A DNA stretch of 64,000 bases from contig CM060881.1 in assembly GCA_030762935.1 (NCBI GenBank), forward strand, positions 103,516,501-103,580,500, in the 5' to 3' direction. Both the position numbers and the translations under genes were made by a program. This document shows positions 10,965 to 21,540 of this stretch, one piece after another (positions within the stretch are counted from its first letter, which is position 1; every line of letters starts with the position of its first letter). The DNA comes from Hymenopus coronatus (taxonomy: Eukaryota > Arthropoda > Insecta > Mantodea > Hymenopodidae). Under the pieces are notes generated by a model, which was not told the origin of the DNA, did no database searches, and saw nothing but the letters and a program-made list of their open reading frames with translations.

Positions 10965-11839
10965 CGCAGGTGTATCAAAGTCCAAAGAATTGATAACAAA
11001 CCAGGGGGTCAGGCAAGGGTGCAGCGTGACAACAACGCTCTTTAGCACACACACACACTCACACATACATATATAAGATGAAAAAGAAGTTAATTCGGGG
11101 ATACCGCTCCACAAAAATGAATGCCTGAATGTTTTGCTGTATGCCGACGATGTAGAATTATACAAAATAATGAATAAGACTTACACAGATCAGTTTATAA
11201 ACTATGTATACCAACTAGAAAAAGTTTATAATTTAAAAATATTTTAATATTAAAGAATCAAATATAATAATGGCTCATCGTGGAAAATATCCTATAAGTT
11301 CTAAAATAGTAATAGAAAATCAAAGAGTAGAACAAGTCTCGCACTTTGAATATTTAGGATGTAATGTAAGCTGGGCTGTTGATAGAAATATAGAGAAGAA
11401 GTTTAATAAACTACAATCAATATGTGGAGAAACAAACAAAACGCTACAATATAAAACAAACATTAAGTTTTATATGATAATGGCGGCTCCAGTGCTAATG
11501 TTAGGTAATAAATAATGGATTATGTGCCAAGAAGATAAAGAAAAATACGATCGGCCAAAATGAGGTTCCTCAGGGGAGTTAAAGGGTGTACAAAGAGAGA
11601 TTATTTGCGAAGTTAGGAAATAAGGGTAGAACTGGAAATTTACAATATAAATGATGAAATAGAAGAGTATAAAGAAAAATTGAAGAAGCCATCTCTACCG
11701 CATGGAGAAATGAAGAATACCAGCTTTGGTAAGTTCCTATCAGCCGAGAGACGTCAAAGGAAGAGATGGCATGAAAGCATGACTATACAGACGGAACAGG
11801 TATTATTGCCTAATCCATAAAGTGCAGAAGAAGAAGAAC
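10965..11839 (+). mobile_element. 5'-truncated LINE, fragment 2 with YADD box and 3' tail
   Basis: Continues the LINE of 10119-10270. Frames contain ELITNQGVRQGCSVTTTLF (RT motif B) at about 10990-11045, LLYADDVELY (catalytic YADD, motif C) at about 11136-11165, then an 81-codon open segment at 11270-11515 with FEYLGCNVSWAVDRNIEKKF and FYMIMAAPVLMLGN, and later MRFLRGVKGCTKRDYL. These are in the order of a LINE RT C-terminal half. Several frameshifts and stops show it is dead. It ends in GCAGAAGAAGAAGAAC, a GAA-repeat tail, just before the ATTGAAAC duplication. Clade not assigned. Confidence 0.8.
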
Positions 11840-11980
11840 ATTGAAACTAATAACAATGACATGAATTGTGTGTTTTGATGATCTCAACAGATCTTTTGTG
11901 CGCCAACTTTTTATCTTACGATTTAGCAATTATGCAAAATTCATTCAGAATGAATAGGACTTCAAATATTATTCTCAGAA
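11840..11980 (+). mobile_element. TP element copy f, 3' continuation
   Basis: Resumes after the LINE with TTGAAACTAATAACAATGAC, GAATTGTGTGTTTTGATGAT, TTACGATTTAGCAATTATGC and AATTATTCTCAGAAAATG-like sequence, all in TP order. It then runs into the TA microsatellite; the distal third was not recognised. Confidence 0.75.
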
Positions 11981-11981
11981 A

Positions 11982-12031
<50 letters not shown>
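11981..12031. repeat. (TA)n microsatellite with short TG end
   Basis: About 45 bases of alternating TA followed by TGTGTGTG. Confidence 0.95.
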
Positions 12032-12033
<2 letters not shown>

Positions 12034-12227
12034 TAATGAACTATGCCTAAATATTTTCACAGGATATGTAGATTACTTAAATAAGTAATTTGAGATATGA
12101 CACTTATGGCCTGTTTATTGAAATGTCGAAGTAATAAGTTTTTGAGGTGCCAGTGCGCCACTGGCTAATTTATCAATCGTTCGAGAGCATAACACGAAAA
12201 ACAAAGGTACATATTATAGCGCACCTC

Positions 12228-12305
12228 TCTAGCGTAGAGGTTATGATGCTGACTTTCAAGTGAAAGATAGTTTCATGGTTCGGGTCTCGTTCACGTATCG
12301 CGGCA
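12228..12305 (+). mobile_element. tRNA-like SINE head
   Basis: TCTCTAGCGTAGAGGTTATG resembles an A-box region and TCATGGTTCGGGTCTCG a B-box region about 50 bases later, followed by an A-rich stretch at 12319-12340. No cloverleaf could be drawn confidently. Confidence 0.45.
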
Positions 12306-12349
12306 CTTCGTCTGGAATGAAAAAAAATAATAATAAAAGCATTTACTCT

Positions 12350-12425
12350 ATGACAGGAATCAAACTCATGATCTTAGGAATAGCAGCTTCGCGCATTACG
12401 CACTAAACCACCAGAGCAGTTGAAA
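12350..12425 (-). mobile_element. tRNA-like SINE head, facing the previous one
   Basis: On the minus strand: CTGGTGGTTTAGTGCGTAAT then GATCATGAGTTTGATTCCTG, spacing as in tRNA A and B boxes. Together with 12228-12305 it forms two convergent tRNA-like heads within 200 bases. Confidence 0.5.
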
Positions 12426-13182
12426 CAACGCCTCCGGAGTAGGCTACATAACTCGAGAACGTAATTAATGAATGCTCAGTGTCGCTCTGTCAAGTGATTA
12501 ATTCAATATTTTGGTGACATAAAATCTTGAGAACGCTAGTAATGAGCTGCTAAAAGTCGATATTTCTATACTGTGGCAGCAATTTTAAAGAAATTTTAAG
12601 TCATTTTTTCAACCGACTTATCAGCACCTGATACCCACATGTTTAATGCTATGTAGCTGCGTTATGTTTATCCGGGGACCAAGCATCGCCGATCTCAAAT
12701 TACTTATATCACTCACGTACCAATCTCGCAAATTATTTCGGTGTAGTTCATTAACACCCTGTATATATGCCCATTTTATTTGTCAGCTAAAATTGTTTAC
12801 TATAACTTATAATTTTACATATTAGTATAAGTCCGCTTTCAGATTAGTTAGTACTTCCAAGAAGGCGTGGCACATATAAGATATGGGTGTTTATTTTCCC
12901 TGAGACCGCGAGTCTGAAGGCGCAACATTGAGTTGGCGGATCTCGTTATAACGAATGTTGTGTCGCAACTGAGTTTGATTGCTTTCTACAAGGCCAGTAA
13001 TCCCACAATACCTAGACTAACAGGATAAGTATTATTGAAGTGTAAAAGCGTGAAAGGTAAACGGGTGGTCTATAATAATAGGCACAGTTAAGATCATGCA
13101 ACACACATCAGTAGTAAATTATTAGATTGCTTTTTGGGAAAATAGACGGAGAGAAAATATTACTAACACAATTAAGCGACAC
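12426..13182. other. No recognised feature
   Basis: No coding frame or shared repeat seen. Confidence 0.45.
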
Positions 13183-13262
13183 ATTAGTCGGCGCACGGGA
13201 TTTGAACCCTTGAACTTCCAAATGCGGTCCACAAACGATACTGCCTGAGCCCTCCCACTTGG
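13183..13262 (-). mobile_element. tRNA-like SINE head
   Basis: Minus strand carries GAGGGCTCAGGCAGTATCGT and, about 30 bases on, AGTTCAAGGGTTCAAATCCC followed by GTGCGCCGACTAATGTG. The B-box consensus GGTTCAAATCC is exact. It lies in the 156-codon minus-strand open frame at 13122-13592, which therefore is not a protein gene. Confidence 0.5.
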
Positions 13263-13605
13263 TTTAAAAGACATAACTATCGCCTTTAGCGTGTTTAATT
13301 TCCTTAATCTGCATTTACAAGGAGACAATATCCAAATAAAGCGATTTCTGCTAATATTTATAGAACGTCGTCTCAATGAAATACTTTGGTTAAGATAGAT
13401 ACTCAAGGATAAGCTAAAGCTAATAAAATATTGCTCGGAGTTATAGAGGAAGGGGTGAAGGATTATTTGCAAATGAAACACTTCATATGTGAGAACTTCA
13501 TCAGCGACATGTATGCGAAGGTTAAAGTTATTGCCGTTATTAAACGGGAATAACTTAACCGATATTAAGAAAACATGAACCATAAAAAACATTCCATACT
13601 CTCTA
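13263..13605. other. Mostly unassigned; possible TP trace
   Basis: Around 13262-13360 the minus strand weakly resembles the early part of a TP element (AGCAGAAATCGCTTTATTTG). The longest open frame of the non-Jockey part of the window (156 codons, 13122-13592, minus) passes through here but includes the SINE head and a low-complexity serine/leucine run; rejected as a gene. Confidence 0.35.
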
Positions 13606-13658
13606 TCTTTCTCTCTCTCTCCCTCTCCCTCTCTCTCTCTCCTCCTCTCTCTCTCTAT
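13606..13658. repeat. (TC)n microsatellite
   Basis: Interrupted CT/CCTCTC tract. Confidence 0.9.
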
Positions 13659-13679
13659 GAGTCTGTAGCATAACCCAGG

Positions 13680-14330
13680 AAAGGAAATCGGTTAAATATT
13701 TCAGTTTATCGTCTTCCAAGGATGCAACACGAAGATTTTCAGAACAATCTCACATCCCAAACTACACTTAACGTGGAATATTTTCGGAAATGTCTATTTT
13801 CTCTAAAATAGCTTTAACGATGTCAATTAAAATATCGAATATTAAATATATTTACATCAGAAATAAAATGATAGCCTAGGTTTCTTTGAAATAGCCGTCG
13901 AAGTCCTCATTCTGAATGACTTTTCCATATCTGATAAACCTTAACAGATAGTCAAAAGCTTACTTTACAAAGGTGTATCCCTCATTAAAACACACAGTTT
14001 GTATTACATTTTTGTGCAGGTGATCATTTCCAAGTATACGTTGTTCTTGGTTTTAAAATTGTCAAAGCTTAGACTTTTCTGAAATGAGAAAACTTTATCC
14101 AGCAAGAAGGGAATTTCATTCTCCTATTGCAACAGCTTTTAAAGCATCTGAGTGTCGCTTTATCATAGTATATTCCCTTATATCCGTTCTACCGACAACG
14201 AACTAGTAATAAAACAATCTTTGCTAATGTTTATCTCGATTAGCATGAATTAAACGGGAACAATAAATAAACTAAAGAATATTTTGTTGCAAAATGAACA
14301 GAAAAAATCATGTGACTGGAAGACATCAGA
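13680..14330 (-). mobile_element. TP element copy g, lacking the 3' palindrome
   Basis: From CTTCCAAGGATGCAACACGA at 13722 through TTAACGATGTCAATTAAAAT and AAACACACAGTTTGTATTAC to the 5' end GTGACTGGAAGACATCAGAA at 14310. The left end stops at the CT microsatellite and the terminal palindrome is absent. Confidence 0.75.
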
Positions 14331-15592
14331 AAATCTTTTTTTTTTTCTGTGTTGGTGTAATATTCGCCCTTAAAGCTTTTGCATTAGTAAATATGAGACA
14401 AAGTATGAGCTCCTGTATGTTATCGGAATGCTCTGCTAATGGTGTGAGTGCAGCCAAATAACAGCGTGAAAAAGCATTCTATCGCATTCTTGTGTGGCAG
14501 GCATAGCTCAAATTTGGCATGTCACTAAACTGGCGGGTTGTGGCATGGCTTCTATTCTCTGTTCATACGCTACATTCACAATCTAGTGCACGAATATTGA
14601 TCAGATGTAAATAAAACCGCACATTTCAATTGTTGTTTTTCAGTACAATTTAAAGAATTTTATTCCTCGCATGCACAGAATATTGCAACTTGTAAAGTAA
14701 TTATTAGATTCTGCAAATAGTTTCACTGCTTCTTTTTTCACTAGGGATAAAGGTTTGTGGCGAGAATTTTTTGCTGGGGAACAATTTGAATTTATACGGT
14801 GCAATACTTTAGCGAACATGGTTTTGCGACGTGGGGGATAGATATTTGAGGGTGGTGAAAGGAATGTAGGTGGTAGAGCAATAATGACAACAGGACTTAA
14901 ATTAAGCTAATATATTGAGAAAGATTAAAAAATGTTTGGTTGTGAATGTTTGGTTTACAAAGGTGGCGGAGTACAATCTAGTCCGTTAATCCTGAGCATT
15001 ATTATTCTGATCTAATACAAACCCTTATCTTAAGAAATATGTCATGGTGTGTCTGGGAGAAGTGAGAGATGAAGTGGTCGAGGTGATGGAGCGGTTGAAC
15101 TCGAGCGACACCCCGAGACGCACAGACGAAGCAGAGGTTCCTCGACGCTCAAGACCTGGTGGTTGGGTCTGCAATCCTTTAAATAAGCTTCCTAAAAGGG
15201 CATTCCAACATGATAGCCGTACTCCCAATAAGGAGGACTAACGCCCTAATAGTGGGTAGTTTTACCCAATCAGCATCGAATGTTTACATTTTCTAGAATA
15301 TCCGGTATGACGTGTAGCTCAACGGAAGTTATCATCGAAAAGTCCACTAGGAGTGGCATCGGAAGAGGCTATTCACTTCCATCCTGTTACTTAATCAGCT
15401 TATAGTCTGCGGCAATATTTATATATTATTCACAAAATCTGCCGACATTTTATGACCTTTATGTCATCTTTGTAATGTTTGATGTCAATTGTTTTAGTTT
15501 CTTTGCTTCCGAAGTTGAAATCGCTGGATGCAAAATTTTATTATTCCTTGTGCTTTCGTCGCATATAAGTGTTTTGATTTCTCAATGCGATT
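14331..15592. other. No recognised feature
   Basis: Unique-looking AT-rich DNA. Two opposed frames of about 65 codons at 15025-15241 mirror each other and show no domain. Confidence 0.45.
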
Positions 15593-15817
15593 TTGTTTTT
15601 CAACAGTATCTATAGCTACGTGTTGATTTTCTGGCTGGTGACGCCAAGTTATCAAGAAGAAGGAGGCTTCTTCAATCGTAATGGAAAAGGCCGCTTAGAG
15701 ATAACGCGTAAAAATGCGTTCGTGTTGAATTATACGCACACATGGATTCACAGCGTTCAACAAAGTAAAATTTGCATCGAGCGATTACAGTTTTTCTTTG
15801 GAATTGTAACAAAATAA
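15593..15817 (+). CDS. Possible internal exon, unknown protein (speculative)
   Basis: A 74-codon plus-strand frame. Before the second codon group lies ATTTTGTTTTTCAACAG (15592-15607), a good pyrimidine-tract-plus-CAG splice acceptor. Downstream the translation includes FWLVTPSYQEEGGFF and GKGRLEITRKNAFVL, less AT-biased and less low-complexity than neighbouring chance frames. No domain is recognised, no convincing donor was found (a weak GT at 15751), and no flanking exon was seen. It could be an exon of a gene whose other exons lie elsewhere, or simply a chance frame. Confidence 0.15.
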   Translation: MFFNSIYSYVLIFWLVTPSYQEEGGFFNRNGKGRLEITRKNAFVLNYTHTWIHSVQQSKICIERLQFFFGIVTK

Positions 15818-16894
15818 CTACAAAATAAACTGCGATTCTACAAAGATCCTAGCCGCCAGGTAGTCTGGGTCTGTGAAGCCCAACAAGCCCGATAAAAACG
15901 CTCTGAGAAGAATCAATTGCTACTCTAAGTCAAACATAAGTGCGAGTAGACTTTTAATTCAACATTTGACGAGCGCTTATAGAGGCTTATATCTTAATGC
16001 TTCAAACAAAGCGTGTATTTTTCCAAGAATATGTTAGAATCAAATCCCAATTCACATTAAGTAATTGCTAATTAATAAAATATTACTAAAACAACGTAAG
16101 TTAAACGGTCGCCAATGACACACGTGACAATACAACTTGCATTTAAAAATTTGAAAGTATTATTAATACAAGTTAAATGGATACAAGTGCTAGTATTCTT
16201 TTAGTTTGGCTCACTTGCTTACCTCATCTATCTGAGCCAAGTAGCTAATCTATTTTGGCCTTGAGCCAGTATTTCGGTGAAACTTTTGGTACACCATTAA
16301 TTTAATACATATTAAATAACTATTTTAAATATGAACTTAAATATTACATAGGAATTGATATGGAAACATAGGCAAGTGTAGCTGTAAGACAAATTTTGAA
16401 ACCTAAAGTTTTTTAAAATCCTTCATTTATTCTGAATTTTGAAACAGTACTGTATAATTTTAAATTTTTTTTTTAGAATTATCATAACATGATACACATT
16501 GAATTATAAAAGAGGCCCTTCTTACTATACTATTCAGTAAAACATTCCAAACATTTTAGGACCTGTTCCTTGCGAACTTGATTTTAAATTTGTAGTGCAT
16601 TAGAATTTTTATGTATATAGAAGAAATTACATTCAGGTGAATCTTATTTATTCTTAGTAGCAGAAAGAGGATATTCATAAATGTATATGTAGCGAAATAC
16701 GAGTCTATATTAAAGTCGTGGAATTCAGAAAACCAGTTTAAAGGCACATGACTCCAAAACTCAAAATTATAACTGAGCCGTCTGCAACGCTTCTTAAATT
16801 CAATACAAAAATTCTTCTATTGCTTGCATTTCAAAGGGTGATGTGTACTGTTGAATACCAGCTCTGAAATACAATGTGGATTTACGATTAAATA
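15818..16894. other. No recognised feature
   Basis: AT-rich, no shared repeats. Confidence 0.45.
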
Positions 16895-17058
16895 TGTAGG
16901 CGACGCGGTTGATGAGTGGTTAGACCTCACACCTCCCATAGGTGGCCCGGGTTCGATCCCAAGCACCCACATGCGGAATTTGTGGTGCACAAAACGGCAT
17001 CTAAGTGGGTTTTCTCCGGGTCCTGCGGTTTCCCCCGCCACTCATATCTATGTTTTGT
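16895..17058 (+). mobile_element. SINE-A, head and partial body
   Basis: GATGAGTGGTTAGACCTCAC (A box region), GGCCCGGGTTCGATCCCAAG (B box), GTGGGTTTTCTCCGGGTCCT and GGTTTCCCCCGCCACTCAT. The 3' tail (AGCGGGCGTTAAACACTACC) is absent. Three overlapping short frames here are all SINE sequence. Confidence 0.8.
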
Positions 17059-17285
17059 TTTCAAATTCGTAAGACGAATCCTTTATAATGATAAATAGGT
17101 TAAACACTGAACCTTGGAGAATCTACAAGTCAGTCAAACTATCTTGTCGTGCCATTACTTGGTCCAGGGTCCTAGGGTTATCCAACTCAGGTTTAAGCAA
17201 AACGCTTATCATGTCAAACATGCTTCAAACCTGACACAAGCTACTTGCACTTTTACAGTTCCAGCGTGCAATATACTGCTAAAAA

Positions 17286-18103
17286 TCTGATGTGTTCCAT
17301 TCACATGACTTTCTCTATATCACTGCAACCAAGTATTCTATTTACTTCATCTAATGGAGCAAAAATTAGCAGAAATAGTCTTATTACTTGCTTCCTTGTT
17401 ATTAGAAGCGAAACAAGGGGGTACCATAGGTTAAAGTGATAGTCAAAAGGTGGTTGCTCTGCAACTGAAGTTCCTTTGTTTGTATGGACACGAGTTCACA
17501 AAGTCCTGTATGAGAAAAGTATGAGTTTTATAGCTGAAACGAAAAACAAGGAATATCTCAAAAACAATCAACTCCACGAACAAAATGTATTTAGCATAAA
17601 TTGTGTGTTTTAAGGTGCTATACATTTTTAGTGCGATAAGTTTATTTCCATTTCTTACGGTTTAGCAGTTATGCAAAATTCCGTAAAATTGACCCAGAAT
17701 ATAGTAGTCTTCAGAGGCTATTCCCAGAAAATTTAGAATATACATTTTATTTGTCATGTAAATATCTTTAATATACAATATTTTAATCAAAGTCGTTAGG
17801 GTTTTGAAAAAAGTTCCATGTAAAGGGTAGTTTAGGGTGGGAGGATTTTTCTCAAAATTTCCGTGTCGCATCCCTGGAGGATACTAAACTTAAATGTTAA
17901 GTTTGGTATTTTACCGACTTTTCGTTTTTGAGTTATCGTGTTCAGACACACGGACACACATACGGAGCTTTTTCTGAAAATACTTTTTTGGATACAGGAG
18001 ACCCTAAAACATGTTTCCGGTGAAATCTCGGTATCGATTTTTTTGTTGGAGTGCAATACCTTCTGTATACACTATATACATAGCATGTATAGAGAAAGTA
18101 AAA
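17286..18103 (+). mobile_element. TP element copy h, full length
   Basis: Starts TCTGATGTGTTCCATTCACA after an A-run and ends in the palindrome (CTGTATACACTATATACATA and mirror) plus GAGAAAGTAAAA. It contains in order GAAATAGTCTTATTACTTGC, GGAATATCTCAAAAACAATC, ACGGTTTAGCAGTTATGCAA, GTGTCGCATCCCTGGAGGAT, a CA-rich segment (17944-17965) and GTGAAATCTCGGTATCG. A good reference copy for the family (818 bp). Confidence 0.95.
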
Positions 18104-19114
18104 ATAAAAGAATATAGAAATGTTGCTTTGCTAATTCCAAAAAAAAAACTAATTCAGGATGTGGACCTTGTTCTTCAGATCCTATGGGATACGAAAATAT
18201 AGTTTTCAGCACAAAGATATTTTCCAGTGAACCGTCTCATGCTCAGTGTTGGTTAGAGAGATTCCAAGGCACAAAGCCGTGAGCCTACACCTACCCTATC
18301 GCAGTAATGTTGGGAAGCACTGATCCGCGTGATTTAGCAGTAGTTATCTAAACACACTGATACGCCTCACAGTAGTTAGCTAACATTAAGGGATGGTACG
18401 TACGCATACTTTCTTATTTTTATACTTGTGTTTTAATCATAACAGACAATGAATGAAAGGAAATTACAGGGAAAATGAGCTAGAATACATTCGGGTAATA
18501 ATAATTTTAAGAGGCAATTTATGAATATTATCAACTTATTATAAATTATTTTTGCACTGAGACAAGAAGTGTATATTTCCTTCTTTAACCCTTAACATTA
18601 AATAAAATATGTTTTACATTTAACAACAGCTTTAATTGACATTTACAGTTAAGTTGTTCAAACATTTCGAAATGATTAGGAAGATAAATACTTATGGTTA
18701 GGGTTAAATATAGAGGTGTGCCATTCAAGAACAGCCTCGAAGCTATTGGAGTCATTAGTATTTTGAGTAGATAACTGCCCTTTGCACTTTTACCTGAAAG
18801 CTAGAGCAGGCTTTCTGATAACAAACAAGAAGAAACCCACAGGCTTGCATGACACCTCTGGGATGTGAGTATTTTGAGAATCATGTACGCGGTTTAATTT
18901 TACATAAAAACATACCTAAAATAATTTCGTATGTGCAGTATGAAATTCGAAGCAGCTTTTCTCCCCCCCCTCCCTGTTTATCCAGGTGGGTCCCATTGAT
19001 TCGAGTTTCGACATATTACGTACGTGAAATCACTTAGATATTAAATTATTAATTCTGATTAGCAGCAAGCGTAGGGAATATAAGTGTTTATTAATGTAAA
19101 GTGTAGAACCGCTT
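18104..19114. other. No recognised feature
   Basis: AT-rich. A C-run lies at 18963-18973. Nothing else recognised. Confidence 0.45.
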
Positions 19115-19337
19115 CTTTTTTGGAGGGGGGGGATAGTGTTTAAAGCCCGCTTTTACTACTACGGTGATGATACTGATGATGCAAGGAATAAAGATGGAGC
19201 ACCGGTGGAATACGATGGCGGGGGAAACCGGAGAACCCGCTTTGTCCACTTCACATGTCATATGTGGTCGCTTTGGATCGGACCTGGGCGTCTAGGTGAA
19301 AGGCGAGGGGTGTTTCCACTCGGTCACGGCGCGGTCG
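19115..19337 (-). mobile_element. SINE-A, near full length
   Basis: Minus strand: head at the right end (GCGCCGTGACCGAGTGGAAA is degraded), B-box region, AACCGGAGAACCCGC (reversed) and tail AAGCGGGCTTTAAACACTAT followed by a C/T-rich stretch at 19115-19132. Bodies match the 5.1 and 10.5 kb copies. The 90-codon plus frame is its antisense. Confidence 0.75.
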
Positions 19338-19540
19338 AGAAATTACTTCACTCCTTTATTTTCAATAAATACAAAAATAATGGGAAAGTTACAGATATTA
19401 TTATATAACATTTTGAGAGGTAATATTGTATGATATTACTTAAAGATTCTAGTTTGTGCTTGATATCACTATTCTTGAATAACGATTATAACAGTTTTCC
19501 CTGTTTTTAACAGCTGCAAGTAAAGGCCAACCTCTGTAGA
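19338..19540. other. AT-rich spacer
   Basis: Nothing recognised. Confidence 0.45.
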
Positions 19541-20040
19541 GACCCTGTCATTGCTCTACCGACTGATCGGTGTATTCTATCACCCTATTCCTCCCTCCCG
19601 GGGGCGCCTTCTCGTGCGGCATAGATACAATAACCGCATTAGTTCCGTGCCGAGCCTCCTCCGTGACTATCCTAATCCTAATATTTCTCCTCAGGTTACG
19701 GATATGAATTCCGCAGGAGATGCGACACCAGGTAACGTAAAGGAAATGCACACAAGGGATGGCCGACGTGTTGCGGTTCTCTCTGACGTAGCCACAGGAT
19801 CTGTTGTGATAATGGGAAGCTACGTCATGGTAAATTTGGTCGGGACGACGAGGGTTCGGGAAGAATTCGCTTGGTGAATTGGTAATTACAGCAGGCCAGG
19901 TATACCTCGTTTGCATATCAATGACTATCCCTGTGTGCACATACCGATGACGAGGGAATCCCCATTAGTTACCTCTTTTGGTCTCTGAGCAAAGGAAGAC
20001 GTGCTGACGCGCACGCACAGTGCGTAGCAACTGCGGTGTT
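19541..20040. other. GC-rich island with long overlapping frames on both strands, unidentified
   Basis: Base composition changes sharply here compared with flanks. A 108-codon plus frame (19551-19877, with GDATPGNVKEMHTRDGRRVA and VLSDVATGSVVIMGSYVMVN) overlaps a 130-codon minus frame (19548-19940, ending at the same region). Both being open at once is what high GC with few stops gives, or what a repeat-derived sequence gives. No protein domain is recognised. It may be part of a high-copy element not otherwise present in this window, a promoter-like CpG-rich segment, or an exon. Confidence 0.35.
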
Positions 20041-20491
20041 ATCCTGTGATAAGTGTACAGGCGTAACGTTCCAGAGTTAGTTTATGAGAACATAGTGTTT
20101 GGGGTGCTTATGTTCATAAAGCATACACAGTGTTTAAGAAAAGTATATAATTTACGCTTTAGGTTTTCTAATTGAATAAGGTTATTTTATTTATGATCGA
20201 GCTTTCTTTCTTAATTGCATTTCAAATTAATTAAGTATTTAACTTTCTTTGCGATTCTAATGGTTTAAACTCAGATCATGTAAGATTTTATAGGTTGAGC
20301 AGACCAAGTCTATGAACAGTTATACAGTAATATCAGCTGGTTGATCTTCAAAATCTAATTATGCATTATTACGACTTCAATGAATTTGAGGTGGTTTTGC
20401 TGTAGACAATTCAACCCTAATCGTAAAGTAACTTTAAACAGCTTCCGGTTATTGGACAAACATGTATTAAGTTCTTTAAGGAAAAACTGAT
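20041..20491. other. No recognised feature
   Basis: AT-rich spacer. Confidence 0.45.
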
Positions 20492-20808
20492 AAAGTATAA
20501 AGTAAAATGGAAATGGAGTTTTATTTATGGACACTCTTTAAAACTGTTCTGCTGGTTCTCAGCGCCCCATTTTATGTAGGGCGTGAAAGACTGCTTACTT
20601 TTGCTCAGAAGCCTCTATATCAGGCTTGAGGTTCGTTTACGTGCCGTAAATCTACGACAAGGGACCAACGGCTTTACTTCCCTTCCGAAGGGAGACATTC
20701 TAAGGATTTTTACGCCCAAAAAATACATCCTCCTCCGCTGGATTTGAACCCACGACCTTGGGTAGCATCTAACTACTACACCACGGAAAGCGGCGAAAGT
20801 ATGAAGTA
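20492..20808 (-). mobile_element. SINE-D, complete, with imperfect 13-bp target duplication
   Basis: Element 20505-20795 (291 bp), minus strand. tRNA-like head at the right: CCGTGGTGTAGTAGTTAGAT with B-box GGTCGTGGGTTCAAATCC. Body CTTGTCGTAGATTTACGGCA and AGCCTGATATAGAGGCTTCT. Flanks AAAGTATAAAGTA (20492-20504) and AAAGTATGAAGTA (20796-20808) differ at one base. The 112-codon minus frame is SINE sequence running into its flank. Confidence 0.85.
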
Positions 20809-21237
20809 CGACGCTACTGTCATTAGGATTTAAATGCAACAGTTTATCTCCAAACTGGTATAAAGCATGCAAACCACTAATTTGCTTACATAATTCTATA
20901 ATTGTTACCATATAAATATAAGATACCTTAACGAAAACTGTTAAGTATGACATAAAGCTGTTACAGCATTAAAATTTAACTTCAAAATTAAGGCTCATAG
21001 TGTTAGCGATACAATATAATTACAATGAAACGAGCTACGTTAAGAAGCTTGTCCTTCAATTAGGTAATATTATAATCATTTTCATTAATGTTTTAAATTA
21101 TTTATCTTACGACTCCAATCATCAGGAACCTATGAAATTATGTAGGTAGATAATCATGTCCGAATTATAAATACTAATTAAAATGCATATTAGAGCAGCT
21201 GTTCTACCAATCAGGGCAACAATAGGTGTATTAACCA
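20809..21237. other. No recognised feature
   Basis: AT-rich spacer. Confidence 0.45.
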
Positions 21238-21540
21238 ATGAAATGTAAATTACGTATTTCAAACACAAAATGGATACGCATATTGCCCAGCATGGAAACA
21301 AAAATACTTACTTTCCTTCTTGTTGGTAGTAGGGAATTCGTAGAAGCTTCGAGCAAATTTGCTCGTTTTGGCTTACTCAAAGCAGTTGGTGACCTTTATT
21401 TCAGACCTTTAGGCCATTCATATATTCGGAACAATTTTAGTAATATTCCAACTAAAATAACACTGTTTTTACAAGCACTTACATTACACATACCAGAAGC
21501 TCTTGAGGCTACAGAACAGGCTTCACAAACACTAAGTTAA
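21238..21540 (+). CDS. Open frame of 100 codons, unrecognised (speculative)
   Basis: A 100-codon plus frame in AT-rich sequence, longer than most chance frames nearby. The product has no signal peptide, membrane segment or domain I can name; an internal ATG at 21292 starts METKILTFLLVGSREFVEAS, and the C-terminal part (PEALEATEQASQTLS) is acidic and helix-prone. There is no TATA-like element at the right distance and no adjacent exon. It may be a relic of a transposon gene or chance. Confidence 0.12.
   Translation: MKCKLRISNTKWIRILPSMETKILTFLLVGSREFVEASSKFARFGLLKAVGDLYFRPLGHSYIRNNFSNIPTKITLFLQALTLHIPEALEATEQASQTLS

Noticed and set aside
13122..13592. 156-codon minus-strand protein gene
   Set aside because: The frame passes through a tRNA-like SINE head and low-complexity sequence; no domain, no conserved motif.
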